Below are positions 51,898-61,239 of a stretch of DNA of 64,000 nucleotides, in pieces. This DNA is from Halanaerobium sp046541575. Its GTDB lineage: Bacteria; Bacillota; Halanaerobiia; Halanaerobiales; Halanaerobiaceae. The notes below the pieces were generated by a model. The model worked only from the letters and a program-made list of their open reading frames with translations, was not told the origin of the DNA and did no database searches. The stretch spans positions 1-64,000 of the forward strand of contig JBKHDA010000004.1 of assembly GCA_046541575.1 (NCBI GenBank). The letters are read 5' to 3'. Within the stretch, counting starts at the first letter, position 1. Each line of letters begins with the position of its first letter. The position numbers and the translations under genes are program-made.

Positions 51898-54552
51898 TTG
51901 GAAAACTTAGAAAAAACCTATGATCCGGCCAAAACCGAAGACAAATGGTATGAATACTGGCTGGAAAACGATTATTTTTCACCGCGCGAGAAAAGAGAAG
52001 ATGAGAAGGGGACTTTTAGTATTGTAATGCCTCCCCCAAATATTACAGGTCAGCTGCATATGGGTCATGCCCTGGATAATACCCTGCAGGATATTTTAAC
52101 CCGCTGGAAGAGAATGCAGGGTTACCGATCTCTGTGGCTGCCCGGAACTGACCATGCCAGCATTGCAACTGAGGTCAAGGTTGTTGATAAGATGCGGGAA
52201 GAAGGTATTGAAAAGGAGGATATGACCAGGAATGAATTTTTAGAAAAGGCCTGGGAGTGGAAAGAAGAATATGGAACCAGAATCACCAATCAGCTGAAAA
52301 AAATGGGCTCATCCTGTGACTGGTCACGGGAAAGGTTTACCCTGGACGAAGGCTGCTCAGATGCAGTTGAGGAAGTATTTATTAAATTATACGAAGAGGG
52401 TTTAATTTACCAGGGAGACTATATTGTTAACTGGTGTCCGAGCTGCCACACAACTTTAAGTGATATCGAGGTGGAACATCAGGAAACAGAGGGTAAGTTT
52501 TATCACTACAAATATCCATATAAAGACCGCGAGGGACATATTACAATCGCTACCACCAGACCGGAAACAATGCTCGGAGATACTGCAATTGCAGTTCACC
52601 CATCTGATGAGCGCTACAAAGATCTGGTTGGAGAAAAAGTAATTGTACCTCTGGTTAACCGTGAAATTGAAATTATTGCTGATGAATATGTAGATAGTGA
52701 GTTTGGAACCGGTATGGTTAAGGTTACCCCTGCTCATGATCCAAATGACTTTGAAATCGGCCGCCGCAATGATTTAGAAATTGTAACTGTAATTGATGAG
52801 AACGCTGAGATGACAGAAGCAGCTGGAGAGGCCTATGCTGGAATGGATCGTTACGAGGCTCGTAAAAAGGTAATTGAGGACCTTGATCAAGAAGATTTAC
52901 TTGTTAAAATTGAAGATCATATGCACAATGTAGGAGAATGCTACCGCTGTGATACAGTAATTGAACCCTTAATTTCCAAGCAGTGGTTTGTTAAAATGCA
53001 GCCGCTGGCAGAACCGGCTATTGAGGCTGTAAAAGAGAGTGATATTAACTTTGTGCCTGACCGCTTTTCCAGGGTATATATGAACTGGATGAACAATATC
53101 CGAGACTGGTGTATTTCCCGTCAGCTCTGGTGGGGTCACCGGATTCCAGTTTATTACTGTAATGATTGTGATGAGGTAATTGTAAGTAAAGAAGAACCGG
53201 AAAGCTGTCCCAACTGCGGCAGCAGCAATCTGCGCCAGGATGAAGATGTTCTGGATACCTGGTTCTCATCTGCACTCTGGCCCTTTTCAACCTTAGGCTG
53301 GCCGGAAGATACAGATGATCTTCAGAGCTTTTATCCAACTGATGTTTTAGTAACCGGTAGAGATATTATTTTCTTCTGGGTAGCCCGAATGATCTTTATG
53401 GGACTAAAATTCCAGGATGAAAAACCATTCTCAGATATCTATATTCACGGCTTGATTCGTGATGCTCAGGGAAGGAAAATGAGTAAATCCTTAGGTAATG
53501 GAATTGATCCCCTGGATATTATAGACCAGTTTGGAGCCGATGCACTGCGCTTTACCTTAATTACTGGTAATACACCCGGTAATGATATGCGCTTTAGAGA
53601 AGAAAGACTGGAAGCGAGCCGCAACTTTGCCAATAAGATTTGGAATGCATCCCGATTTGTGCTGATGAACCTGGAGGACTTTGATCTGGATTCAGTTGAT
53701 GAAGCTGATTTAAAGCCAACTCTGGCTGATGACTGGATGCAGAGCCGCTTAAATAAAGTAGCTGGAGAAATTGATAATGCTCTGGAAAGATATAATTTTG
53801 GTGAAATGTCCAGTGCTTTATATGATTTTATCTGGAATGAGTTCTGTGACTGGTATATTGAACTTTTAAAAGCCAGATTATACCAGGATCAAGATCCTCA
53901 GGCAAAATTAACAGCTCAGTATTATGCGCTGAATACCTTAGAGAGCCTGCTCAGATTATTACACCCTGTAATGCCCTTTATTACAGAAGAGATCTGGCAG
54001 AAGCTGCCCGGTACCGAAGGAACTATTATGAGAGCGCAGTATCCGGAAAAAGAAGAAAGCAGTTTAAATCCTGATGCTGAAGAAAAAATGGATCTGGTAA
54101 TGAATGTGATCAAAGCAGTTAGGAATATTAGAAATGAAATGAAGGTTAATCCTGGCCGCAGAATTAAAGCCCTGCTGGCTGCACCAGAGGCCAAAAGTGA
54201 GATTCTTGAAGAAGGTAGAGAATATATAGAAAACTTAGCCAGAATTAAAGAGCTGAAAATTGGTGGAGATGAGCTGGAACGGCCTGATAAAGTTTCCACT
54301 TCAATTGTCAAAGAAGTAGAGGTTATACTTCCGCTGGAGGGAATGATTGACCTTGATAAAGAAATAGAAAGAATGGAAAAAGAAATTGAAGAGATGGACT
54401 TTGAAATTGAAAGAGCAGAGGGTAAATTAAATAATGAGGGTTTTGTTAATAATGCTCCAGAAGATTTAGTTGAAGAAGAAAAACAGAAGCTCAAAGAATA
54501 CAGAAAAAAGAAAGAAAAGCTAATTGCAAGGAAAAAAGAATTAGCTGAATAG
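51898..54552 (+). CDS. valS: Valyl-tRNA synthetase
   Basis: The 884-residue class I synthetase has P-P-P-N-I-T-G-Q-L-H-M-G-H (HIGH motif) at about 43, a CP1 editing domain, zinc-like cysteine pairs (C-P-S-C and C-P-N-C), G-R-K-M-S-K-S at about 525, and a C-terminal coiled-coil arm. TTG at 51898 with GGAGGG 9 nt before it is the likely start; an ATG at 51883 overlaps that ribosome site, and starts further upstream lie in the T-box. Confidence 0.95.
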   Translation: MENLEKTYDPAKTEDKWYEYWLENDYFSPREKREDEKGTFSIVMPPPNITGQLHMGHALDNTLQDILTRWKRMQGYRSLWLPGTDHASIATEVKVVDKMREEGIEKEDMTRNEFLEKAWEWKEEYGTRITNQLKKMGSSCDWSRERFTLDEGCSDAVEEVFIKLYEEGLIYQGDYIVNWCPSCHTTLSDIEVEHQETEGKFYHYKYPYKDREGHITIATTRPETMLGDTAIAVHPSDERYKDLVGEKVIVPLVNREIEIIADEYVDSEFGTGMVKVTPAHDPNDFEIGRRNDLEIVTVIDENAEMTEAAGEAYAGMDRYEARKKVIEDLDQEDLLVKIEDHMHNVGECYRCDTVIEPLISKQWFVKMQPLAEPAIEAVKESDINFVPDRFSRVYMNWMNNIRDWCISRQLWWGHRIPVYYCNDCDEVIVSKEEPESCPNCGSSNLRQDEDVLDTWFSSALWPFSTLGWPEDTDDLQSFYPTDVLVTGRDIIFFWVARMIFMGLKFQDEKPFSDIYIHGLIRDAQGRKMSKSLGNGIDPLDIIDQFGADALRFTLITGNTPGNDMRFREERLEASRNFANKIWNASRFVLMNLEDFDLDSVDEADLKPTLADDWMQSRLNKVAGEIDNALERYNFGEMSSALYDFIWNEFCDWYIELLKARLYQDQDPQAKLTAQYYALNTLESLLRLLHPVMPFITEEIWQKLPGTEGTIMRAQYPEKEESSLNPDAEEKMDLVMNVIKAVRNIRNEMKVNPGRRIKALLAAPEAKSEILEEGREYIENLARIKELKIGGDELERPDKVSTSIVKEVEVILPLEGMIDLDKEIERMEKEIEEMDFEIERAEGKLNNEGFVNNAPEDLVEEEKQKLKEYRKKKEKLIARKKELAE

Positions 54553-54562
54553 CTGAGTTGTC

Positions 54563-54656
54563 TGGTACCGGGTACTTGGAAATATTTAACACCTGCTATA
54601 AAATGTATTGTCTAATGTGGTAGATATTTCCAATTATTTCCAAGTACCCGGTACCA
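54563..54656. repeat. Palindromic repeat with GGTACCGGGTAC core
   Basis: A perfect 22-bp inverted repeat (54563-54584 with 54635-54656) flanks a 50-nt loop. Its core GGTACCGGGTAC recurs in the palindrome at 61853. It may be a REP-like element or serve as a terminator for valS. Confidence 0.65.
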
Positions 54657-54815
54657 ATAAATTAAAGGAATTTACCTTAGAGTATAGAATTATATTAATA
54701 TAATTGATAATTTTTAATTTTAAAACAACTTAAGGGGGAGGTTTAGTTAATTGCACTGCAGATTTAAAAGTTTTATTATAAAGATGAAATTAAATTTATA
54801 ATTGAGGTGAAAAAA

Positions 54816-55370
54816 ATGATTGATACAATAGGTTTACTGGAATTCACAAGAATAGCAGCGGGTATTGAAGCAAGTAATCAGATGCTTAAAGCTGCTGATG
54901 TAAAACTGCTCAGTGCCTGGTATATATGTCCCGGAAAGTATATTGTTTTAATTGCTGGTGATGTTAGTGCTGTTAAGTCTTCAGTTAGTGCAGGTGTAAA
55001 AACTGCTAAAAATCATCTTCTAAAAGAAATTGTAATACCTCAAATAAACAAAGATTTAATTGATATAATTCAAAATAAAAAAATAGAAGTAAATAAAGTT
55101 GATGCTTTAGGAATTCTTGAGTATTCAAGTATTGCTTCAGGAGTTACTGCTGCTGATGCAGCTGTAAAAGCTGCTGAAATACAGCTGCTGAAAGTGGTTC
55201 TGGGTCTGAAAACAGGGGGTAAATCTTTAATTATTTTCACAGGCAGTATTGATGCCTGCCGTCAGGGATTAAATGCCGCTGAATCAGCAAATAAAGATAA
55301 TGAAAAATATTTATTAGCTAAAAAATTAATTTCTTCTCCTGAAAAAGTGCTGATTGATTCTTTAATCTAA
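54816..55370 (+). CDS. Orphan tandem-BMC shell protein (PduT paralogue)
   Basis: The 184-residue protein has two BMC domains (about 1-88 and 95-184). The pore cysteine is at residue 38 in I-C-P-G-K-Y, the same number and context as in PduT at 24666, so a 4Fe-4S cluster is expected. No other microcompartment gene lies near it; valS is upstream and moeA downstream. ATG at 54816 with GAGGTGA 6 nt upstream; in-frame GTG 54807 overlaps that site. It might join the same shell as a second electron-transfer facet or belong to a different organelle encoded elsewhere. Confidence 0.88.
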   Translation: MIDTIGLLEFTRIAAGIEASNQMLKAADVKLLSAWYICPGKYIVLIAGDVSAVKSSVSAGVKTAKNHLLKEIVIPQINKDLIDIIQNKKIEVNKVDALGILEYSSIASGVTAADAAVKAAEIQLLKVVLGLKTGGKSLIIFTGSIDACRQGLNAAESANKDNEKYLLAKKLISSPEKVLIDSLI

Positions 55371-55413
55371 TTTTCAATATATCTAAATTTAATTTTTACC
55401 ACTGTAACCTTTT

Positions 55414-55454
55414 AATTCCACCCAGTTTTTTGTTTTAAGCAGGGTGGAATTTTA
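55414..55454 (+). terminator. Terminator of the orphan BMC gene
   Basis: AATTCCACCC (55414-55423) pairs with 55442-55451 across an 18-nt loop, followed by T. Confidence 0.65.
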
Positions 55455-55587
55455 ATATTAAAAGAGGATTCAAAGCTGATATCTAGAATATATTTTATAA
55501 CACGAAAATACTAAATTTTATAATAAATTGAACTTTAAGTTTACTACAAGAGATATGAGATGTTTTGGAGGGAGTGGAAATTAAAGT

Positions 55588-56841
55588 ATGAGAGAGTTTT
55601 TAGAATTAAATCCACCAGAAAAATTCTGGCAGGAAATTAAATCGTTTTTAAAAGAAAGACCATTAAAAACAGAAAACTTAAATTTAGATAACGGCTTAGA
55701 TAGAATTCTGGCAGAAGATATTTATTCTCCTGTTGATCTGCCCCCATTTAGCCGCTCTACAGTTGATGGTTATGCGGTTAAAGCTGCTGATACAGCAGGG
55801 GCTTCAGCTTCTATGCCGACCTATTTTGAGATAGCAGGCAGTATAGAAATGGGAGAAAAAACTGAACTTAAAATAAAAAGTGGAGAAGCAGCAGCTATTC
55901 CTACCGGAGGCATGCTTCCAGAAGGTGCAGATGCTGTTTTAATGATTGAAGATACAGAAAAGATTGAAGAAAACACAATTGAAAGCTTTAAATCACTGGC
56001 AGCAGGAGATAATCTGGTGCAGAAGGCAGAAGATATTGCTGAAGGTGAATTATTATTTAAAAAAGGCCATAAAATCATGGCACGTGATATAGGAGCTCTG
56101 GCTGGACTGGGAATTACAGAATTTAATGGAGCTGCCAGAGCAAAAGTTTCGGTAATTTCTACTGGAGATGAGCTGATTTCTGCTGAAGCAGAAGCAAAAG
56201 CAGGACAGATTAGAGATATAAACAGCTATTCTATAACTTCCTATTTAAATAAAATTGGTGCTGAGGCAGAAAAAGTTGGCATCATAGAAGATGAATTTGA
56301 AAGCTTAAAAAAAGCTGTCAAAAATGAGCTGGACCGGGATTTAGTTTTAATTTCCGGCGGCAGCTCAGTTGGAATTAAGGATATGACAATTGATCTGCTT
56401 AATTCTCTGGGTCAACCAGGTGTACTTTTACATGGACTGGCAATTAAGCCGGGTAAACCTACAATTTTGGCAATTATAGAGGGTACAATAGTTATTGGTC
56501 TCCCCGGGCATCCTGCATCTGCCTGGACGGTTAACAATGTTCTAGTGGCCGAAATTGTGAGGGTTTTAAATGGAGAAAAAGAGGCGGCTGAGATTGGAAG
56601 CTCAAATAATAAATATCTAATTAAAGCTGAACTGACAAGAAGCCTGGTCTCAGATAAAGGGCGAGAAGAGTACATTCCAGTTAAAATCATTAAAGAAAAT
56701 GACAAATTACTGGCAGAGCCACTTCTGGGCAAATCGAGTCTAATAACTAATTTAGCCTATGGTGATGCAGTAATTAAAGTTTCTAGAACTCAGGAAGGAA
56801 AAGAAAAAGGAGAAATTGTAGAATTAAGCTTAATAGAATAG
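55588..56841 (+). CDS. moeA: Molybdopterin molybdenumtransferase MoeA
   Basis: A 417-residue MoeA: S-T-V-D-G-Y-A-V at about 53, P-T-G-G-M-L-P-E-G-A-D-A at about 109, S-T-G-D-E-L at about 192, S-G-G-S-S-V-G at about 256, and L-P-G-H-P-A-S at about 308. It inserts molybdenum into adenylylated molybdopterin. First gene of the cofactor cluster; a strong GGAGGGAG site lies 13 nt upstream of the ATG. Confidence 0.94.
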   Translation: MREFLELNPPEKFWQEIKSFLKERPLKTENLNLDNGLDRILAEDIYSPVDLPPFSRSTVDGYAVKAADTAGASASMPTYFEIAGSIEMGEKTELKIKSGEAAAIPTGGMLPEGADAVLMIEDTEKIEENTIESFKSLAAGDNLVQKAEDIAEGELLFKKGHKIMARDIGALAGLGITEFNGAARAKVSVISTGDELISAEAEAKAGQIRDINSYSITSYLNKIGAEAEKVGIIEDEFESLKKAVKNELDRDLVLISGGSSVGIKDMTIDLLNSLGQPGVLLHGLAIKPGKPTILAIIEGTIVIGLPGHPASAWTVNNVLVAEIVRVLNGEKEAAEIGSSNNKYLIKAELTRSLVSDKGREEYIPVKIIKENDKLLAEPLLGKSSLITNLAYGDAVIKVSRTQEGKEKGEIVELSLIE

Positions 56842-56948
56842 TTTTCTTATAAAGTTTTAGCTTAAATTTTTTAATACAATATTATTTTTATAAAAACTAA
56901 ATTTCAAATAGCTAATGATCAAAATATTGCTAGGAAAGGAATCAGACT

Positions 56949-58862
56949 ATGGTTAAAAAATACTTAGATAAGATATCACTGGCTGATGCTTTAAATAAAT
57001 TAGAAAACAGATTCAAAAATTTAAGAACAGAGAGTGAGTTAATTAAAACTGCTGAAGCTGAAGGAAGGGTTACTGTCCGTGGAATTAAAGCCAGACGCTC
57101 GGCTCCAGATTTTTATGCTTCGGCGATGGATGGAATAGCCGTTAAAGCTCAGACAACTGCAGGAGCAAGTGAAAGAAATCCTGTTCAGCTAAAGAGGGGT
57201 AGTGATGCTCTTCCAGTAGACACAGGTGATCCTATTCCGGAAAACTTTAATGCAGTTATTAAAATTGAAGAAGTAAATCAAATTGATGAAAATACTTATT
57301 CTATAGAAAAGGGAATTCCTCCGTGGAATCATATTCGCTCTATTGGCGAAAGTGCTGTTAAAGGTAACTTATTAATTACAGCAGAACACAGGTTGAGAGA
57401 TTATGATTTAGGTGCTCTGCTGGAAGCGGGTATAACAGAACTTGAGGTTTATAAAAAACCTGTGGTAACAATTATTCCAACCGGTGATGAGCTGGTTAGT
57501 GCAGAAAATGAACCCAAAAAAGGAGAGTTAATAGAATTTAATTCTCAGATGGTGAGAGCAGCTTTGAAAAAGTGGGGAGCTGAGATAAATATTACTGAAA
57601 TTATTCCTGATCAGAAGAATTTGATAGAAAAAGCAATTTCTGAAGCTTTAGAGAAAAGTGAAATTCTGATTGTTTTATCAGGTTCATCAGCAGGTAGAGA
57701 AGATTATACAATCGATATTATCAGGAATAAAGGAGAAATTTTATTTCATGGTGTAAATATAATGCCCGGTAAACCTTTAATTGCAGCTGAAGTTGAATCA
57801 AAACCTGTTTTTGGTCTGCCCGGCTATCCACTTTCTGCCTGGCTTGACAATCACCTTTTTATAAGAGAATTAATTTATCAACTGCAGGGTATTCAGGCAC
57901 CTGCCTTTAATCAAATTGAAGCTGAGGTGAAAAGAAAGGTGCCTTCGGATATTGGTTTAGAAGAATTTCTGCAGGTTAATTTAATCAGCGGCAGTAAGTC
58001 TGAATTTAAAGCTGTGCCCTTAAAAAGAGGTTCCTCTGCAATGGAATCAATTGTTAAAGCAGATGGAATTATGCGAATAGCAGAGAACAAAGAAGGACTG
58101 CATCCGGGTGATAGAGCACCGGTTATTCTTTTAAATGATAAGGCTAAAATAAAAAATAATCTGCTTTTAATAGGCAGCCATGATCTGAGTCTGGATTTAA
58201 TTAGAAATGAAGTCCGCCAACGAAATTATAATTATGATTTAAAATTGCAGACAGTTGGCTCAATGGCCGGTTTAACAGCTCTCAGACGCGGAGAATCTCA
58301 TTTAGCAGGAGCACATCTTTTGGATCCTGAAAGCGGGGAATATAATATTTCCTATTTAAAGAGATTTTTTAAAGGTCAGAAATTAGTTCTGCTCAATTTA
58401 GTCCACAGAGAACAGGGCTTATACTTAAAAAAAGGAAATCCTAAAAATATAAAAGATATTAATGATTTAAAAAGAGATGATATTAATTATATTAACCGCC
58501 AGCGCGGAGCTGGTACCAGAGTTTTATTTGATTATCTATTAGCAGAAAACGATATTGAAACAGCAGAAATTTCAGGTTATGAAAAAGAGGAGTTTACCCA
58601 TATTGCAGCAGCAGCGGCTGTGGGCAGGGGCTCAGCAGATGCAGCCTTAGGTATTAGAGCAGCTGCAGAAGTAATGGATGTAGATTTTTTACCTCTTACA
58701 GAAGAAAAATATGATATAATTTTTAGAGAAGAGATCCTGGATGATCCCCGAATCAAAAATTTAATTGAGCTGATTAATCAGGAAGAAATTAAATCAGAAA
58801 TTAAAAAACTTGGTGGTTATCAATGTAAGGATACAGGCAAGATAAGAATTCTGGATCTATAA
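56949..58862 (+). CDS. MoeA fused to a periplasmic-binding-protein-like domain
   Basis: The 637-residue protein is a fusion. Residues about 1-400 form a MoeA domain (S-A-M-D-G-I-A-V, P-T-G-D-E-L, S-G-S-S-A-G, L-P-G-Y-P-L-S). Residues about 410-637 form a PBP-like domain (S-H-D-L-S-L-D-L, G-S-M-A-G-L, A-H-L-L-D, R-Q-R-G-A-G-T-R) of the type that binds molybdate, tungstate or a cofactor precursor. Two MoeA-type proteins often mean separate use of molybdenum and tungsten, or a delivery step; which applies here is not shown. Confidence 0.9.
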   Translation: MVKKYLDKISLADALNKLENRFKNLRTESELIKTAEAEGRVTVRGIKARRSAPDFYASAMDGIAVKAQTTAGASERNPVQLKRGSDALPVDTGDPIPENFNAVIKIEEVNQIDENTYSIEKGIPPWNHIRSIGESAVKGNLLITAEHRLRDYDLGALLEAGITELEVYKKPVVTIIPTGDELVSAENEPKKGELIEFNSQMVRAALKKWGAEINITEIIPDQKNLIEKAISEALEKSEILIVLSGSSAGREDYTIDIIRNKGEILFHGVNIMPGKPLIAAEVESKPVFGLPGYPLSAWLDNHLFIRELIYQLQGIQAPAFNQIEAEVKRKVPSDIGLEEFLQVNLISGSKSEFKAVPLKRGSSAMESIVKADGIMRIAENKEGLHPGDRAPVILLNDKAKIKNNLLLIGSHDLSLDLIRNEVRQRNYNYDLKLQTVGSMAGLTALRRGESHLAGAHLLDPESGEYNISYLKRFFKGQKLVLLNLVHREQGLYLKKGNPKNIKDINDLKRDDINYINRQRGAGTRVLFDYLLAENDIETAEISGYEKEEFTHIAAAAAVGRGSADAALGIRAAAEVMDVDFLPLTEEKYDIIFREEILDDPRIKNLIELINQEEIKSEIKKLGGYQCKDTGKIRILDL

Positions 58863-58877
58863 ACTGGAGGCCATAAA

Positions 58878-59837
58878 ATGCAGAAACTAAATGATCAGCT
58901 TGGCAGAGAAATAGATTATTTAAGAATTTCAATAACCGACCGCTGCAATCTCCGCTGCCGTTACTGTATGCCGGCAGAGGGTGTAGATAATAAAGCTCAT
59001 CAGGACATTTTAAGTTATGAAGAAATTTTAAAAATTGTTAAAACCGGAATTGAACTTGGTATTAAAAAAGTTAGAATAACCGGTGGTGAGCCCTTAGTTA
59101 GACTTGGAGTAGAAGATTTTATCAGAGATTTAAATAAATTAGATTTAAAAGATATTTCTATGACTTCAAATGCTGTACTACTTGCTGAAAAAGCAAAAAA
59201 ATTAAAAGAGTCAGGTCTGGATCGGGTTAATATCAGTCTTGATTCCCTGAATAGAAAAAAATTCAAAAAAATTACACGCAGGGATAATCTCGCCCTGGTT
59301 TTAAAAGGAATAAAAGCAGCTTTAAAGGCCGGACTTGATCCAGTGAAATTAAATGTTGTGGTCATGAAAGGAATTAATGATGATGAATTATTTGACTTTG
59401 TTGAATTAAGTCGTCAAAAAAAATTAAGTATCAGATTCATAGAATATATGCCTTTAGGTGGTGAAGCAGAGGCTGAAAAATTTATCAGCAGTAGAGAAAT
59501 AAAGAAATTGATTGAGCAGAGATATAAGCTGCTTCCTGCAGTTACAAAAGGAAATGGACCGGCCAATTATTTCAAGATTGAAGGAGCTGTGGGCACAATT
59601 GGATTTATTTCAGCTTTAAGCGAGCATTTCTGCAGCAGCTGTAACCGCCTGCGTTTAACTGCTGATGGAAAATTCAAACCATGTCTGGCAGGAAATCAGG
59701 AAGTGAAAATTTCCGGGATGAGCAAAAAAGAAATTGAGGCTGCTTACAGAAAAGCATTGGAGATAAAACCGGCCTGTCATAACCTAAATTTTAACAATCA
59801 AAATTTCAGCAGAAATATGTCCCAAATCGGAGGCTAA
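58878..59837 (+). CDS. moaA: GTP 3',8-cyclase MoaA
   Basis: A 319-residue radical SAM enzyme: D-R-C-N-L-R-C-R-Y-C-M at about 21 holds the first 4Fe-4S cluster, and C-S-S-C-N-R-L-R-L-T-A with the later C-L-A-G holds the second, GTP-binding cluster. With MoaC it starts molybdopterin synthesis. The usual C-terminal G-G tail is present (I-G-G). It sits 16 nt after the fusion gene. Confidence 0.95.
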   Translation: MQKLNDQLGREIDYLRISITDRCNLRCRYCMPAEGVDNKAHQDILSYEEILKIVKTGIELGIKKVRITGGEPLVRLGVEDFIRDLNKLDLKDISMTSNAVLLAEKAKKLKESGLDRVNISLDSLNRKKFKKITRRDNLALVLKGIKAALKAGLDPVKLNVVVMKGINDDELFDFVELSRQKKLSIRFIEYMPLGGEAEAEKFISSREIKKLIEQRYKLLPAVTKGNGPANYFKIEGAVGTIGFISALSEHFCSSCNRLRLTADGKFKPCLAGNQEVKISGMSKKEIEAAYRKALEIKPACHNLNFNNQNFSRNMSQIGG

Positions 59838-59843
59838 AACAAA

Positions 59844-60323
59844 ATGAATAAAGAATTTTCTCATATAGATCAGGATGGTAGGGTAAAGATGGTAGATGTT
59901 TCGGAAAAAGAAGTAACAAAGCGAACTGCAAGAGCTGCTGGAGAAATCAAGATGAAAGCAGAAACTTTAAAAATGATTAAAGAAGGAAAGTTAAAAAAAG
60001 GGGCTGTAATTGAGACTGCAAGAATTGCAGGAATTACAGGAGCGAAAAAAACTTCTGATTTAATTCCAATGTGTCATCCACTGCTTTTAAGCAGTATCAA
60101 AGTTGATTTTAATCTGAATTTTGAAGATAAGATTAAAATTGAAGCAGAAGTAAAAAACAGCGGCCAAACCGGAGTTGAGATGGAAGCTCTGACTGCTGTC
60201 AATTTAGCAGCTCTAACAATTTATGATATGGCTAAAGCAGTTGATAAATCAATGGAAATTAATGATATTAAATTGATATATAAAGCCGGAGGAAAGAGTG
60301 GGATTTATGAGCGCAAAGAATAA
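59844..60323 (+). CDS. moaC: Cyclic pyranopterin monophosphate synthase MoaC
   Basis: A 159-residue MoaC: M-V-D-V-S-E-K at about 16, P-M-C-H-P-L at about 75, V-E-M-E-A-L-T-A at about 110, and Y-D-M-A-K-A-V-D-K at about 127. It makes cyclic pyranopterin monophosphate with MoaA. The gene starts 6 nt after moaA and overlaps moaB. Confidence 0.95.
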   Translation: MNKEFSHIDQDGRVKMVDVSEKEVTKRTARAAGEIKMKAETLKMIKEGKLKKGAVIETARIAGITGAKKTSDLIPMCHPLLLSSIKVDFNLNFEDKIKIEAEVKNSGQTGVEMEALTAVNLAALTIYDMAKAVDKSMEINDIKLIYKAGGKSGIYERKE

Positions 60324-60831
60324 TAATTTTATCATAAAAACAGCAGTTTTAACAATTAGTGATAAGGGTTCCAGAGGTGAAAGGAAGGATCTGAGTGGAC
60401 CTGTGATCAAAGAAATGATGGAAAAAATTGGAGCTAAAATTGTTTTTGAAGATATAATTGCTGACGAAAAAGAAGAAATAAAAGATGCTTTAATAAGAAT
60501 ATCTGATCAAAAAGAAGCAGATCTGATTTTGACTACAGGTGGTACAGGTTTTGCCGAAAGAGATATTACTCCGGAGGCTACTTTAGAGGTTATAGAAAAG
60601 GAAGTTCCGGGCCTACCGGAAAAAATTAGAGCTGATACAATTACTATAACTCCCCAGGCAGCTTTATCTAGAGCCAGAGCCGGAATTAGATCTAAAACTT
60701 TAATTATTAATTTCCCCGGCAGTCCTAAAGCTGTTAGGGAATGCCTTGAATCAGTTATTGAAATCATTCCTCATGGGGTGAAAATTCTTAAAGGAGAAAT
60801 AACTGAACATCGTCATCATCATGATAATTAA
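60307..60831 (+). CDS. moaB: Molybdopterin adenylyltransferase MoaB/Mog
   Basis: A 174-residue MoaB/Mog protein: T-I-S-D-K-G near the start, T-T-G-G-T-G-F-A-E-R-D at about 77, and N-F-P-G-S-P-K-A at about 138. It adenylylates molybdopterin before metal insertion by MoeA. ATG at 60307 is preferred to in-frame GTG at 60298 because GGAGGAAAGAG is the ribosome site. It overlaps moaC by 17 nt. The tail is histidine-rich (H-R-H-H-H). Confidence 0.92.
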   Translation: MSAKNNNFIIKTAVLTISDKGSRGERKDLSGPVIKEMMEKIGAKIVFEDIIADEKEEIKDALIRISDQKEADLILTTGGTGFAERDITPEATLEVIEKEVPGLPEKIRADTITITPQAALSRARAGIRSKTLIINFPGSPKAVRECLESVIEIIPHGVKILKGEITEHRHHHDN

Positions 60832-60854
60832 AATAAATTTGAGAGGAGCAGCAA

Positions 60855-61052
60855 ATGGAAGCAAAAATAAAGACAGTCTGTTTAAGTGAGGAAAAAGGAA
60901 CAACTAAAAAAGTGAAAAAAGGCGATCTGATAGGAAATTTTGGCCTTAAAGGTGACGCTCATGCCGGTAAATGGCACAGACAGGGTATATTTGCAAAAGT
61001 GCTCAAAGGTGGAGAAATTAAAGCTGGAGATAAAATAGAAATTTTAAATTAA
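60855..61052 (+). pseudogene. MOSC-domain protein with an internal deletion
   Basis: The 65-residue product joins the start of a MOSC domain (C-L-S-E-E-K-G-T, then G-L-K-G-D-A-H-A-G-K-W-H-R-Q) directly to its end (G-I-F-A-K-V-L-K-G-G-E-I-K-A-G-D). About 85 residues of the usual 150, with the conserved cysteine that binds sulfur and the molybdopterin contact, are absent, yet the frame is kept. It is probably a deletion derivative without function. It sits where a MOSC gene is usually found in these clusters. GAGAGGAG before the ATG. Confidence 0.75.
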
Positions 61053-61239
61053 TATAAAGCAGTTAATCTATTAACCAAACCTAATATTTAAAAGATTTAG
61101 CTGAGATTATATCATAAAATATAATTTAAAATTTGATTTTTCATAAACTTTCCTTTAACATTTTATTGTAAGTTCTCTAGTGATGAAAAATAATACAATG
61201 TTTTTCTGGCAATAAATAGGCTTATAAGGAGGAATACTA

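Noticed and set aside
53922..54494. 190-codon minus-strand ORF inside the end of valS
   Set aside because: It is a shadow of the coiled-coil coding region, serine-rich with no domain.
55455..55587. Possible molybdenum-cofactor riboswitch before moeA
   Set aside because: I see no conserved core or strong helices; only an AT-rich leader and a ribosome site.
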